Assembly: GCF_002900965.1 (NCBI RefSeq)
Contig: NZ_PJOM01000002.1
Coordinates: forward strand, 620,001-684,000
Length of the DNA stretch: 64,000 nt
Direction: 5' to 3'
Origin: Pseudotabrizicola formosa
GTDB lineage: Bacteria > Pseudomonadota > Alphaproteobacteria > Rhodobacterales > Rhodobacteraceae
This document shows positions 28,228-37,997 of this stretch, piece after piece. The notes beneath the pieces are model-generated. The model saw nothing but the letters and a program-made list of their open reading frames with translations, was not told the origin of the DNA and made no database searches. A program made the position numbers and the translations under genes. Position 1 is the stretch's first letter, and every line of letters begins with the position of its first letter.

Positions 28228-29442
28228 ATGCAATGGGAACAGGTTCTGGCACCGCGCATGGGGCGGATGAAGGCTTCGGAAATCCGCGAACTGCTCAAGC
28301 TGCTGGATCAGCCGGACATCATCTCTTTTGCCGGCGGCATCCCTGACCCTGCGCTGTTTCCGGTTGCGGCGTTTCAGGCGGCGCTGACCGAAGCGCTGGC
28401 CCCGGGCCGGGCCGATACCGCGCTGCAATATTCGGTCAGCGAGGGCTATCTGCCGCTGCGCGACTGGCTGGCGGCACATATGACGGGTTTGGGCATTCCC
28501 TGCGGGCCCGAGAATATTCTGATCACCTCCGGCTCGCAGCAGGCGCTGGATTATCTGGGCAAGCTGATGATCGGGCCAGCCGATACCGTGCTGGTGAACT
28601 GGCCCACCTATATGGGCGCGCTTGGGGCCTTCAATGCCTATGAGCCGGTCTATGACCGGCTGGACCCGCGTGACAACCGGGGGGCCGAAGCCTTTGCCGC
28701 CAAGGCCGCCGAGTCCGGCGGGCGGGTGAAGTTTGCCTATCTGTCGGTCGATTTCGCCAATCCGACCGGCGAGACAATTGCGCGCGCCGATCGCGAACGC
28801 GTGCTGGATCTGGCCGATGATCTGGGCTGCGCCATTGTCGAGGATGCGGCCTATCAGGCGCTGCGTTTTGACGGTGATCCGGTGCCGCCGATCCTTGCGC
28901 TGGAAATCGCCCGCAAGGGGACGATCGAGGACTGCCGGACGATCTATTGCGGCTCGTTCTCCAAGACACTTGCGCCGGGGCTGCGCGTCGGCTGGGTCTG
29001 TGCGGCCAGCCCGGTGATCGGGCGGCTGGTGCTGATGAAACAGGCGGCGGATCTGCATTCCAGCACGCTGAACCAGATGGCGATTGCCGAAGTTGCGGCG
29101 CGGTCGTTCGACAGCCATGTGGCGGGGCTGCGTGATGTGTACCGCGCAAGGCGCGACCACATGCTGGCGGCACTTGCGCGCGAAATGCCTGCGGGGGTGG
29201 AGTGGACCCGGCCCGAAGGGGGCATGTTCGTCTGGATTACGCTGCCGCCGGGCATGGATGGAGCCGAATTGCTGGCCCGCTCGCTGGAAACCGAGCGTGT
29301 GGCCTTCGTGCCGGGGCGGGCTTTCTTTGCCGACGGGTCTGGCGGCAACACCATCCGCCTGAGCTTTTCGCGCGCGGATGAGGTGGCGATTGACGAAGGC
29401 ATCCGTCGGCTTGGCGCGCTGATCAGCCGTCAGATGGGCTGA
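28228..29442 (+). CDS. PLP-dependent aminotransferase (class I/II, MocR/LysN-like branch)
   Basis: A 404-residue fold-type I aminotransferase of the group that includes 2-aminoadipate aminotransferase: IISFAGGIPDPALFP, LQYSVSEGYLPLRDWLA, ILITSGSQQALDYLGKLM, DFANPTGETI, EDAAYQALRF and the lysine motif CGSFSKTLAPGLRVGWV. The substrate is probably an aromatic, branched-chain or aminoadipate-type amino acid; the sequence cannot decide. The start at 28228 has a G-rich site (GGGGGGAAG). A DUF3445 gene follows after 46 bases. Confidence 0.9.
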   Translation: MQWEQVLAPRMGRMKASEIRELLKLLDQPDIISFAGGIPDPALFPVAAFQAALTEALAPGRADTALQYSVSEGYLPLRDWLAAHMTGLGIPCGPENILITSGSQQALDYLGKLMIGPADTVLVNWPTYMGALGAFNAYEPVYDRLDPRDNRGAEAFAAKAAESGGRVKFAYLSVDFANPTGETIARADRERVLDLADDLGCAIVEDAAYQALRFDGDPVPPILALEIARKGTIEDCRTIYCGSFSKTLAPGLRVGWVCAASPVIGRLVLMKQAADLHSSTLNQMAIAEVAARSFDSHVAGLRDVYRARRDHMLAALAREMPAGVEWTRPEGGMFVWITLPPGMDGAELLARSLETERVAFVPGRAFFADGSGGNTIRLSFSRADEVAIDEGIRRLGALISRQMG

Positions 29443-29488
29443 CCCTGGCCATATCGGGTGATGCGGCGGGGGGTCGGGAGGCGCCAAG

Positions 29489-30280
29489 ATGACCGAGGTT
29501 TTGCAACCCTCCTTGCCCTTCGCGCCCTGGGCTGATGCGCGGACGCGGCGGCTGCCCGGTATCCTGCCGCTGGATATGGCAGATTGGCTGCGGGTGGATG
29601 CGGCTTATGCCGGACAGATGCCGTTGCGCGACCAGCTGATCGCCACGCGCCCGGCAGAGGTGATCGCGCAGCTGAGCAGTGCCGCGCAGGCCGTTGAAGA
29701 GATGTATGAATTCACGCTTGATCGGTTGCCCGAAGGCTTTGTGCGCGACAGCCGGTCGGTAACGCGGCCCGATGGCGTGCGGGTGCCGCTGGACCCGGCA
29801 CGCCCGTTGCAGACGCTGGGGTGCCTGCTGCAGGAGGACCTGTGCCTGATGCAGGAGCACGGCGACGGTGAGCACATGCTGTCGGCGGCGGTGTTGTGCT
29901 TTCCGGCCGGGTGGGCGCTGGCCGAAAAGCTGGGGCGGCCCTTGTTGCGGATGCACAGGCCGGTGGCCAGCTATACCGAGGATATGGCAAAACGGGTGCA
30001 GCGCCTGATGGATGCGGTGCGGGTGGAAACACCGCTGTGGCGGGCCAATGCGCATCATTCCCGCGCGCCACTCTTCAACCCGCTGCGCGAGGATGCGCCC
30101 AAGGACACGGTCGCGCAGGGCGACATGCCTTATATCCGGTCGGAACGGCAATGCCTGATCCGCCTGCCGGTCAGCCGGGCGGTGCTGTTTTCTATCCATA
30201 CCTATCTGGTGCGGCGGGAGGATCTGACGCCGGACCAGACGGCGGCACTGGCGGAGCATCCCATTCACAGGGCGCTTTAG
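29489..30280 (+). CDS. DUF3445 protein (haem-dependent oxidative N-demethylase-like)
   Basis: A 263-residue protein of the DUF3445 family, whose characterised members are the haem-binding subunit of a dimethylamine oxidative N-demethylase. Matching features: LQEDLCLMQEHGDGEHMLSA, VLCFPAGWALAEKLGRPL, MHRPVASYTEDMAKRVQRLM, WRANAHHSRAPLFNP and the C-terminal RSERQCLIRLPVSRAVLFSIHTYLV. The partner reductase subunits are not adjacent, so whether this copy demethylates amines is unproven. It is probably co-transcribed with the aminotransferase 46 bases upstream, which hints at amine or amino-acid catabolism. Confidence 0.85.
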   Translation: MTEVLQPSLPFAPWADARTRRLPGILPLDMADWLRVDAAYAGQMPLRDQLIATRPAEVIAQLSSAAQAVEEMYEFTLDRLPEGFVRDSRSVTRPDGVRVPLDPARPLQTLGCLLQEDLCLMQEHGDGEHMLSAAVLCFPAGWALAEKLGRPLLRMHRPVASYTEDMAKRVQRLMDAVRVETPLWRANAHHSRAPLFNPLREDAPKDTVAQGDMPYIRSERQCLIRLPVSRAVLFSIHTYLVRREDLTPDQTAALAEHPIHRAL

Positions 30281-30310
30281 GATTGCGCCTCAAGCTCTTG
30301 CCCAAAAAGA

Positions 30311-30337
30311 AAAAAGCCGCCCCGAAGGGCGGCTTTT
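30311..30337. terminator. Bidirectional terminator between DUF3445 gene and glnA
   Basis: A perfect 11-bp stem, AAAAGCCGCCC / GGGCGGCTTTT, with a CGAA tetraloop. It ends both converging transcripts. Confidence 0.93.
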
Positions 30338-30354
30338 GACATCAGGTCAAAGGA

Positions 30355-31764
30355 TCAGCAGGAATAGTACATCGCGTATTCGATCGGGTGCGGCGTATGC
30401 TCATAGGCATAGACCTCTTCCCATTTCAGCGCCATGTAGCCTTCCAGCTGGTCGCGGGTGAACACGTCACCGGCCAACAGGAAATCCATGTCCTTTTCCA
30501 GCTCTTCCAGCGCTTCGCGCAGGCTGCCGCAGACGGTGGGGATCGCTGCCAGTTCTTCGGGCGGCAGATCGTACAGGTCTTTGTCGGACGCCGGGCCCGG
30601 ATCGATCTTGTTGTTGATGCCGTCAAGACCGGCCATCAGCAGGGCGGCAAAGGCCAGATAGGGGTTGGCTGCCGGATCGGGGAAACGGGCCTCAACGCGC
30701 TTGGCCTTCGGCGATTCCGTCCACGGAATACGAACGCAGCCCGAGCGGTTGCGGGCGGAATACGCGCGCAGAACCGGTGCCTCAAAGCCCGGGATCAGGC
30801 GCTTGTAAGAGTTGGTGGACGGGTTGGTCAGCGCATTCAATGCCTTGGCGTGCTTGAGGATGCCGCCGATGAAATACAGCGCCTCCTGAGACAGATCGGC
30901 ATATTTGTCGCCGGCAAACAGGGGCTTGCCGTCTTTCCAGATCGACATGTTCACATGCATGCCCGACCCGTTGTCACCCTTCATCGGTTTCGGCATGAAG
31001 GTCACGGTCTTGCCGTAGGCTGCCGCCACGTTGTGGATGACATATTTGTATTTCTGGATGTTGTCGGCCTGCTCGGTCAGACCGCCGAAGATCATCCCCA
31101 ACTCGTGCTGGCAGGTCGCAACCTCGTGGTGGTGCTTGTCAACCTTGATGCCCATGCGCTTCATGGTGGACAGCATTTCGCCGCGGATGTCCTGTGCCTC
31201 ATCCACAGGGTTCACCGGGAAGTAGCCACCCTTGTGGGCCGCGCGGTGGGCAAGGTTGCCGCCTTCCATTTCGGTGTCGGTGTTCCAGGCAGCGGCTTCG
31301 GCGTCGATCTGGAACGACACTTTCTGCGGCGTGACCGAATAGCGCACGTCGTCGAACAGGAAGAATTCCGCTTCCGGGCCGCAATAGAATGCGTCGCCGA
31401 TGCCCGAGGACTTCAGATAGGCTTCGGCCTTGAGCGCGGTGCCGCGCGGGTCGCGGCTATAGGATTCGCCGGTGTCGGGTTCAACCACGGTGCAATGCAC
31501 GCACATGGTTTTTTCCGCATAGAACGGGTCGATATAGACCGAGGACGCGTCTGGGATCAGTTTCATGTCGGACTGGTCAATCGACTTCCAGCCCGCGATG
31601 GATGATCCGTCAAACATGAAACCTTCCTCAAAGAAGTCTTCATCCACCAGATCGTTCACCAGCGTCACGTGCTGGAGCTTGCCTTTGACGTCGGTGAAGC
31701 GGATGTCGACGTATTCGACCTCTTCATCCTTCATCAGTTTCAGAGCTTTCTGAATAGCGCTCAT
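30355..31764 (-). CDS. glnA: Glutamine synthetase, type I
   Basis: GlnA makes glutamine from glutamate, ammonia and ATP. Its 469 residues match the dodecameric GSI-beta form. Signatures: [63 protein letters not shown], and the adenylylation site [11 protein letters not shown] (Tyr near residue 397), so activity is likely switched by GlnE/GlnB. The start at 31764 gives the better spacing to AAAGG; an ATG one codon earlier (31767) is possible. It is 69 bases downstream of glnB, forming the glnBA operon typical of Rhodobacter, where NtrC controls expression. Confidence 0.97.
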   Translation of the reverse strand: MSAIQKALKLMKDEEVEYVDIRFTDVKGKLQHVTLVNDLVDEDFFEEGFMFDGSSIAGWKSIDQSDMKLIPDASSVYIDPFYAEKTMCVHCTVVEPDTGESYSRDPRGTALKAEAYLKSSGIGDAFYCGPEAEFFLFDDVRYSVTPQKVSFQIDAEAAAWNTDTEMEGGNLAHRAAHKGGYFPVNPVDEAQDIRGEMLSTMKRMGIKVDKHHHEVATCQHELGMIFGGLTEQADNIQKYKYVIHNVAAAYGKTVTFMPKPMKGDNGSGMHVNMSIWKDGKPLFAGDKYADLSQEALYFIGGILKHAKALNALTNPSTNSYKRLIPGFEAPVLRAYSARNRSGCVRIPWTESPKAKRVEARFPDPAANPYLAFAALLMAGLDGINNKIDPGPASDKDLYDLPPEELAAIPTVCGSLREALEELEKDMDFLLAGDVFTRDQLEGYMALKWEEVYAYEHTPHPIEYAMYYSC

Positions 31765-31833
31765 CATGCTGCCTTTCGGTTTTTGGGTGTTTTACAGTGC
31801 AGGCCGTTGCCGGCCTGATGTTCGGAAATGGCG

Positions 31834-32208
<375 letters not shown>

Positions 32209-32352
32209 TCAGTGCTGTTCGATCATTTCCAGCGGGCCGGGACAATTGACTAAGGTTTAAGCGATGCGGGGAAGCGCTGAAATCTCCAGGCTGTGATTAA
32301 ATTTTGTGCAATATGATGAAATAATGGGTCATTTAAGAACGGTTTGGGCGGC

Positions 32353-33969
32353 ATGATGACTGAACTCCTGACATCTGCACAAATGCGCGCCGTTGAGGCG
32401 GCGGCAATCGCCTCTGGCGCGGTCACTGGGCTGGAGCTGATGGAGCGCGCCGGGGCGGGCGTGGTCGCGGCGGTGCTGGCGGAATGGCCGGAGCTGGCGG
32501 CCGGTCCACACCGGGCTGTGGTGCTGTGCGGGCCGGGGAACAATGGCGGCGACGGGTTTGTGGTGGCGCGGCTGTTGCGGGAACGCGGCTGGGCGGTGGA
32601 GGTGTTTTTCTATGGCGACGTGGAGCGGCTGCCTTCGGAGGCGCGGTCGGCTCATGCGCGCTGGTCCGAGGTTGGTGAGGTCAGAGGGCTGGGGTGTGAC
32701 AGCGCGTCTGGCACCGGTCAGTTTGACCTGTGCATCGATGCCCTGTTTGGCACCGGAGTGTCGCGCGCGGTCGATGCGCGGATCACTGCGGCGGTGTCGG
32801 CGCTCTGCGACAGGCGTCTTGCGGGCGCAAGGCGGGTGGCTGTCGACATCGGCTCTGGCCTTTGCGCGGACAGCGGTCGCGTGCTGACCGAAGCCGGGGC
32901 GGGCACCGTACCGCTGCCGCTGCTGCTGCCCCCGGATCTGACAGTCACCTTTCACCGTGCAAAGACCGGGCATTATCTGGCCGAGGATGCCCCAAAGGCG
33001 CGCAGGCTTCGGGTGGTGGACATCGGGCTGGAAGCCGCCGCTGACGACGCTGGCAAGCCGCGGACAACATTGGTTGGCACCCCGTCATTGATGCTCGGAA
33101 AGGATGGCGGACACAAATACTCTCATGGCCATGCCTTGATTATTTCTGGGCCCTCCGGTCATGGCGGGGCCGCCCGCTTGGCGGCACGGGGCGCGCTCAG
33201 GATCGGCGCGGGTGTGGTGACGGTTGGCTGTGCGCCGGAGACGCTGGCCGAACATGCGGCGCGGCTGGAGGCAGTGATGCTGCGGCCGATGGCGGATGCG
33301 CCCGCTCTGGCGGCGGTGCTGGAGGATGGGCGGATCAACAGCCTGTGTCTGGGGCCCGCGATGGGGATGGGCCCGCGTGAGGCGGGGCTGCTTGCCATGG
33401 CGCTCGAGCTGTCTGCCCCGCCTTCTGTGCCAGCGGGTGCCGAGGCCGGGCGGGGTGCCCGCCGCCGGGCCCTGGTGCTGGACGCGGATGCGCTGACGCT
33501 GATCGCGCGCGATTCGCAGCTGTTTGGCGCGTTGCAGGCACAATGCGTGCTGACCCCGCATGCCGGAGAATTTGCACGGCTGTTTCCAGACATCGCGGCA
33601 CGGCTGGCGGCACCAGCGCAAAGGGGCCCGGCCTATTCCAAACCGGATGCGACGCGCGAGGCGGCGGCGCGCGCCGGCTGCGTGGTGCTGTTCAAAGGGG
33701 CGGATACGGTGATCGCGGCCCCGGACGGGCGCTGTGCGGTGAATGCTGCGGTCTATGACCGGGCGGCCCCCTGGCTGGCGACGGCGGGGGCAGGGGATGT
33801 GCTGGCGGGCTTCATCTGTGGGCTGCTGGCGCGTGGCTTTGCGCCGTTCGAGGCGGCCTGTACCGCGGCATGGCTGCATGTCGCGTGCGCACGCAGCTTT
33901 GGCCCCGGGCTGATTGCCGAGGATCTGCCGGAGGAACTGCCCAAGGTGTTCCGCGCATTGGGGCTGTAA
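32353..33969 (+). CDS. nnr: Bifunctional NAD(P)H-hydrate epimerase / dehydratase
   Basis: This repair enzyme restores damaged NADHX and NADPHX. The N-terminal epimerase domain (about residues 1-215) has LMERAGAGVV, VVLCGPGNNGGDGFVVARLL and DALFGTGVSR. The C-terminal ADP-dependent dehydratase domain has KYSHGHALIISGPSGHGGAARLAA, LVLDADALTLIARD, LTPHAGEFARLFP, KGADTVIAAPDGR and ATAGAGDVLAGFI. The 538-residue length fits a fused NnrE-NnrD. The start is one of two adjacent ATG codons (32353 or 32356). It is divergent from glnB with no evident functional link. Confidence 0.94.
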   Translation: MMTELLTSAQMRAVEAAAIASGAVTGLELMERAGAGVVAAVLAEWPELAAGPHRAVVLCGPGNNGGDGFVVARLLRERGWAVEVFFYGDVERLPSEARSAHARWSEVGEVRGLGCDSASGTGQFDLCIDALFGTGVSRAVDARITAAVSALCDRRLAGARRVAVDIGSGLCADSGRVLTEAGAGTVPLPLLLPPDLTVTFHRAKTGHYLAEDAPKARRLRVVDIGLEAAADDAGKPRTTLVGTPSLMLGKDGGHKYSHGHALIISGPSGHGGAARLAARGALRIGAGVVTVGCAPETLAEHAARLEAVMLRPMADAPALAAVLEDGRINSLCLGPAMGMGPREAGLLAMALELSAPPSVPAGAEAGRGARRRALVLDADALTLIARDSQLFGALQAQCVLTPHAGEFARLFPDIAARLAAPAQRGPAYSKPDATREAAARAGCVVLFKGADTVIAAPDGRCAVNAAVYDRAAPWLATAGAGDVLAGFICGLLARGFAPFEAACTAAWLHVACARSFGPGLIAEDLPEELPKVFRALGL

Positions 33970-34030
33970 TCATGGTCAGGGTCTGAACAGACCGCGCCGG
34001 GACCGTCCGCCGTCGGAGGTGTCTGCCCGC

Positions 34031-34537
34031 TCAGGTGCCGGAAATGCCCGGGTCACAGGCCAGTTCCAGCCCACCGGCATAGATCACCTGTGGCTCGGCA
34101 AAGCGCAGGGTGACCAGACGTGCTTCGGCCACGGTTTCAGCGCGGATGTAATCGCCATCGACCAGACGCCCGGCGGCCATGACCGCCTGATCTGCCCCGG
34201 TCAGCGCGCGCGCCCGCCAGTCGCGGATCACCAGCGGCTGGGTTGGCGGGACGGTCAGATCAGCCTCTGGCCGATCCTTGCCCAGCACACCGGCGGAAAT
34301 GCGGATGACGCGGGCGTCTTTGACAACGGCGATTTCCACGCCGGTCACGGTGCGGGCCCCGGCGCGGGTGATGACCCGGTCCCCGGGCGCGATGAATTCG
34401 ATCGGAGTGGCACCCGACAGCGTGAGGATGATCGTGCCGGCACTCACACCGCAGACGGGCAGTCTGGTCCCGGCCTCTACCGAACCGGCGCTGGGGCCAA
34501 AGGAAAGCTCTGCCATCGGGATCTCCGCTGCCATCAT
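34031..34537 (-). CDS. Hint-domain protein
   Basis: A 168-residue protein built almost entirely of a Hint (hedgehog/intein) domain: the block-A-like start CGVSAGTIILTLSGATPIEF with the leading cysteine, then FIAPGDRVITRAGARTVTGVE, LTVPPTQPLVIRDWRA (the position of the block-B histidine reads Q-P-L rather than H-P-I), and a C-terminal ADTY-type strand region. Hint proteins of this kind are frequent in Rhodobacteraceae, usually as part of larger secreted proteins; this copy is solitary and lacks a clear signal peptide. Self-cleavage activity is doubtful given the changed histidine region. Confidence 0.7.
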   Translation of the reverse strand: MMAAEIPMAELSFGPSAGSVEAGTRLPVCGVSAGTIILTLSGATPIEFIAPGDRVITRAGARTVTGVEIAVVKDARVIRISAGVLGKDRPEADLTVPPTQPLVIRDWRARALTGADQAVMAAGRLVDGDYIRAETVAEARLVTLRFAEPQVIYAGGLELACDPGISGT

Positions 34538-34733
34538 GTCACTGCCTCGTTTTTGTCTCTGAATATGGCAAGATCACGGCAGGGACGAGGCAATCGGCCT
34601 CAAACCGTTAACAATTTCAGACAAGCGTGGCGGGAATGATGCGCTTGGGCAGGCCGAACCGCGCTGGAAAGCCCGCAGGCGGGCACTTTTGCCCTCGCAA
34701 CCGGCGCCGGGCTTTGCTAGACAGCCCGCCGAT

Positions 34734-34818
34734 GCGGGTGTGGCGAAATTGGCAGACGCACCAGATTTAGGTTCTGGCGCCGCGAGGCGTGGGGGTTCAA
34801 GTCCCTCCACCCGCACCA
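34734..34818 (+). tRNA. tRNA-Leu (anticodon UAG)
   Basis: An 85-base class II tRNA: acceptor stem GCGGGTG pairs with CACCCGC, D-loop region AAATTGGCAGACGC, anticodon stem CCAGA/TCTGG around TTTAGGT (anticodon TAG, reading CUA and other CUN codons), a variable arm, the T-loop GGTTCAAGTCC, discriminator A and an encoded CCA end. Confidence 0.98.
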
Positions 34819-34983
34819 GACCCCATGGGGCCGTCGCTGTCCTTCAGGCTGTATTTCCCCGGAATGCCGAAGTTTCGGGCGCAAAGCCGCCATTCGGGCT
34901 TGCATGCGCGCGGCTTGATAAATATGGGAAGCGGGAAAGTTTGACTGCCGCCCTTCTGGCGGCCCAACCGATATGGGGAAAAT

Positions 34984-36318
34984 ATGCAAGTCACCGAGAC
35001 CCTGAACGAAGGGCTGAAGCGCGGCTATACGATCACCGTGACCGCTGCCGAACTGGAAGCCAAGGTTCAGGAAAAACTGGTCGAGGCGCAGCCCGAGATC
35101 GAAATGAAGGGCTTTCGCAAGGGCAAGGTGCCGATGGCGATCCTGCGCAAGCAGTTTGGCCCGCGCCTGATGGGCGATGCGATGCAGGACGCCATTGACG
35201 GCGCGATGAAGGATCATTTCGAGAAAACCGGCGACCGTCCGGCGCTGCAGCCTGCCGTACAGATGAAGGGCGGCGACGAATGGTCCGAGGGCAAGGATGT
35301 TGTGGTCGAGATGACCTATGACTGCCTGCCGCCGATTCCAGAGCTGGATGCCAGCAAGATCACGCTGGAGCGTCTGGTGGTGAAGGCCGACGACGCCTCG
35401 GTTGACGAAGCGCTGAAGAACCTTGCCGCCACCGCGCAGTCGTTTGACGACCGCAAGAAGGGTGCCAAGGCCAAGGATGGCGACCAGATCACCATCGACT
35501 TCAAAGGCTCGGTTGACGGCGATTATTTCGAGGGCGGCACGGCAGAGGATTATCCGCTGGTGCTGGGCTCCAACTCCTTCATCCCGGGGTTCGAGGCACA
35601 GCTGGTCGGAGCCAAGGTTGGTGACGAGCTGAAGGTCGACGTGACCTTCCCGGCCGAATACGGCGCGGCCCATCTGGCGGGCAAGGCTGCGGTGTTCGAA
35701 TGCACCGTGAAGGCTGTCAAAGAGCCGAAGGCAGCCGAGCTGGATGACGAGCTGGCCAAGAAATACGGGGCCGAAGATCTGGCCGGTCTGAAAACCCAGA
35801 TCGCCGAACGTCTGGGCGTGGAATACCAAGGCGCCAGCCGCGCCATCCTGAAGCGGTCCTTGCTGGATCAACTGGACGGTCTGGTGAAATTCGACCTGCC
35901 GGTGGCCCTGGTCGAGGCAGAGGCCAACCAGATCGCGCATCAGCTGTGGCATGAGGAAAACCCTGAGGTACAGGGCCACAACCATGATGCCATCGAGCCG
36001 ACCGACGAGCACAAATCCTTGGCGGAACGCCGGGTGCGTCTGGGCCTTTTGCTGGCCGAAATCGGTCGCAAGGCTGAAATCACCGTCACCGATGCCGAAA
36101 TGACCCAAGCCGTGCTGAACGCTGCCCGCCAGTATCCGGGGCAGGAACGTCAGTTCTTCGAATTCGTCCAGAAAAACCCGCAGATGCAACAGCAACTGCG
36201 CGCGCCCCTGTTCGAGGACAAGGTTGTTGACCACATCGTGGCACAGGCGACCGTGACCGAGAAAGAAGTCGGCAAGGATGATCTGCAAAAGGCGATCGAT
36301 GCGCTCGACGAGATCTGA
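34984..36318 (+). CDS. tig: Trigger factor (ribosome-bound chaperone, PPIase)
   Basis: Trigger factor binds near the ribosome exit tunnel, shields nascent chains and has an FKBP-type prolyl isomerase domain. This 444-residue protein has the ribosome-binding signature GFRKGKVP (residues 43-50), the FKBP domain around residues 160-245 ([53 protein letters not shown]) and the long helical C-terminal arms. ATG at 34984 follows GGGGAAAAT; clpP/clpX, its frequent neighbours, are absent. It lies 166 bases after the tRNA gene and has its own terminator. Confidence 0.97.
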   Translation: MQVTETLNEGLKRGYTITVTAAELEAKVQEKLVEAQPEIEMKGFRKGKVPMAILRKQFGPRLMGDAMQDAIDGAMKDHFEKTGDRPALQPAVQMKGGDEWSEGKDVVVEMTYDCLPPIPELDASKITLERLVVKADDASVDEALKNLAATAQSFDDRKKGAKAKDGDQITIDFKGSVDGDYFEGGTAEDYPLVLGSNSFIPGFEAQLVGAKVGDELKVDVTFPAEYGAAHLAGKAAVFECTVKAVKEPKAAELDDELAKKYGAEDLAGLKTQIAERLGVEYQGASRAILKRSLLDQLDGLVKFDLPVALVEAEANQIAHQLWHEENPEVQGHNHDAIEPTDEHKSLAERRVRLGLLLAEIGRKAEITVTDAEMTQAVLNAARQYPGQERQFFEFVQKNPQMQQQLRAPLFEDKVVDHIVAQATVTEKEVGKDDLQKAIDALDEI

Positions 36319-36340
36319 CACAGGTTTCCTGTGAAAATCT

Positions 36341-36369
36341 GGGCCGTGCCTGTCGGGCGCGGCCCTTTT
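36341..36369 (+). terminator. Terminator of tig
   Basis: Hairpin GGGCCGTGCC / GGGCGCGGCCC (with a small imperfection) around TGTC, followed by TTTT. It lies 23 bases after the tig stop. It also overlaps a possible upstream start of the next gene, which favours the later start at 36391. Confidence 0.8.
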
Positions 36370-36390
36370 CACATGCCGATGGGGGTGACC

Positions 36391-37137
36391 ATGCCGACGT
36401 TCCTGCCAGACCTGCCCGAATCCCGCGTGCTGGAGGCGCTGACGCGTGCGCCGGGCAATGAGCTGCGCTCGGGCAAGTTTGACTCGGCGGAGTCGTCCGC
36501 GGCGCTGGTGGCCAATGCCTTTGGCTGGTTTCTGGAGCGGCCGACCGCCCTGCCGCCCTTGCCCGGCGTGCCTGCGGGGGCGGTGGAAGCGGTGGATCTG
36601 GAGGTCGAGATGCGCTTTCCCTGGTCGGGCGGGCGGCATCCCTGGCTGGATGTGGGCATTGTGACCCACACCACGCTGGTCGGGGTGGAAAGCAAGCGAT
36701 ACGAGCCGTTTCGCCCCGCCAAACAGACCGGGTTTTCCGATGTCTATGACCGTCCGGTCTGGGGGCCGAACATGGCGCGCTATACGGCACTGGCGCAGGC
36801 GCTGATTGCCGGCACCGCGGATTTCCGCAGTCTGGATGCGGTTCAGCTGGTCAAGCACGCCTATGGCATCCGCACGCGGGCGACGAAACGCGCGTTGGGG
36901 GCAGTGCTGGTCTATCTTTATGCCGAACCCGCGCTCTGGGCGTCGGGCAAGCCGGTCAGTCCGGCCGCCAAGGCACAGCACCGCGACGAGATTGCACGCT
37001 TTGGCGCGGCGGTTGCGGGGGATGATGTGGTGTTCGTGCCGCTGCGCTGGGGCGATCTGCTCCGGCAATGGGCACAAGTGCCGGATCTTACGGCGCATGT
37101 CGCGGCCCTGCGCGCGCGGTTCGGCGATCTGGGGTGA
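36391..37137 (+). CDS. Possible PD-(D/E)XK-fold protein, unknown function
   Basis: A 248-residue soluble protein with no signal peptide. The stretch HPWLDVGIVTHTTLVGVESKRYEPF (written here by parts: PWLDVGIV ... VGVESKR, about residues 88-107) has the spacing of a PD-(D/E)XK nuclease core, with an acidic residue on one strand and E-x-K on the next. A later QLVKHAYGIRTRAT could be a supporting helix. This fold covers restriction enzymes and repair nucleases but also inactive relatives. No methyltransferase or other defence gene is adjacent. Start 36391 is chosen for its GGGGGTG site and because earlier starts lie in the tig terminator. Confidence 0.6.
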   Translation: MPTFLPDLPESRVLEALTRAPGNELRSGKFDSAESSAALVANAFGWFLERPTALPPLPGVPAGAVEAVDLEVEMRFPWSGGRHPWLDVGIVTHTTLVGVESKRYEPFRPAKQTGFSDVYDRPVWGPNMARYTALAQALIAGTADFRSLDAVQLVKHAYGIRTRATKRALGAVLVYLYAEPALWASGKPVSPAAKAQHRDEIARFGAAVAGDDVVFVPLRWGDLLRQWAQVPDLTAHVAALRARFGDLG

Positions 37138-37146
37138 GCCTTTGGC

Positions 37147-37719
37147 TCAGCCTGCTGCGGCGTCGACCTTGCGCGGATAGACAAAGCCCAGCATCGGGCG
37201 GGCATTGCCCAGCACGCCCGGCGTGCCTTCAACCTTGATCTTGGACCAATCGTTATTGGCCGACACATCGACCACCGGCATTTTCAGCGACACCTTGTTG
37301 CGCGTCCAGTTGGCGTGGTCGATCAGCACCTCGCGGTCCGACACCACTTCGGACACCACGGCGACATGGCCCAGACGGCTGCTGGAATGCGGCGCAAAAA
37401 CCATGACAGCCCCGGCTTCCGGCTCTTTGCCGCGCTGGTAGATGCCTTTGGCGGCGGTCCACCAGGTGCCGGCATTGCCGCGCAGGTCAACGCCTGAGGC
37501 CGTGCGGGCGAAGGGCACGCACCAGACACGCGCGCCTTTGGCCTGCTTTTCACGCACCTCGGCGATGGCCTTGGCCTGAAGCTCCGGGTTCAGCGTGGCG
37601 GGGGCCGGGCCCCCCATGGATGACTTGGTCAGCGTATCACCGCAGGCGGTGAGCAGCGCAAGACTGGCGCAAAGGAGTGTCGTCCGGGCAATGCCCTGCG
37701 TCAGCTTTGTCAGTGTCAC
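37147..37719 (-). CDS. CHAP-domain lipoprotein (putative amidase/endopeptidase)
   Basis: A 190-residue protein with a lipoprotein signal (GIARTTLLCASLALLTAC, lipobox L-T-A-C) and a C-terminal CHAP domain. The catalytic cysteine is in RVWCVPFARTASGVDLRG, with NAGTWW following, the histidine in LGHVAVVSEVV and an Asp/Asn in LIDHANWTRN. CHAP enzymes cleave peptidoglycan cross-links or related amide bonds, and the lipid anchor places it at the envelope. The GTG start at 37719 is inferred: the frame upstream, to 37770, would put charged and Trp-rich residues before the signal. It is convergent with the PD-(D/E)XK-like gene. Confidence 0.82.
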   Translation of the reverse strand: MTLTKLTQGIARTTLLCASLALLTACGDTLTKSSMGGPAPATLNPELQAKAIAEVREKQAKGARVWCVPFARTASGVDLRGNAGTWWTAAKGIYQRGKEPEAGAVMVFAPHSSSRLGHVAVVSEVVSDREVLIDHANWTRNKVSLKMPVVDVSANNDWSKIKVEGTPGVLGNARPMLGFVYPRKVDAAAG

Positions 37720-37931
37720 TGTGAACCATCCCCATGGTTGTGTCGCAGCGAGTTGTAACGGATGTTTCACAGGTTGAAAGACCGTGTGATCGGCACTGGC
37801 GAAAACCCGCCGGTGGGCGTGGTGGGTTGAGGTGATGTGGGAACTGTGGTGCGTAACCTGTGCGCCTCACAGGATAAATCGCCGCATCATGCAGACCCCG
37901 GGCAAGGCTTGCGACAGGGGGTGCCGCCACG

Positions 37932-37962
37932 AAAAAGGCCGCGCAGAGTGATCTGCGCGGCC
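37932..37962 (-). terminator. Terminator of the rpsF-rpsR-rplI operon
   Basis: A perfect 11-bp stem (GGCCGCGCAGA / TCTGCGCGGCC) with a 4-base loop. On the minus strand it is followed by TTTTTCG, 36 bases after the rplI stop. Confidence 0.92.
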
Positions 37963-37997
37963 TGTGGCCCGGAAGACCGGACCAGATTTGGAAAGGC

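Noticed and set aside
34717-37098. Minus-strand frame of nearly 800 codons covering tRNA-Leu, tig and the next gene
   Set aside because: It would overlap a tRNA and a conserved chaperone gene; composition is that of a GC shadow.
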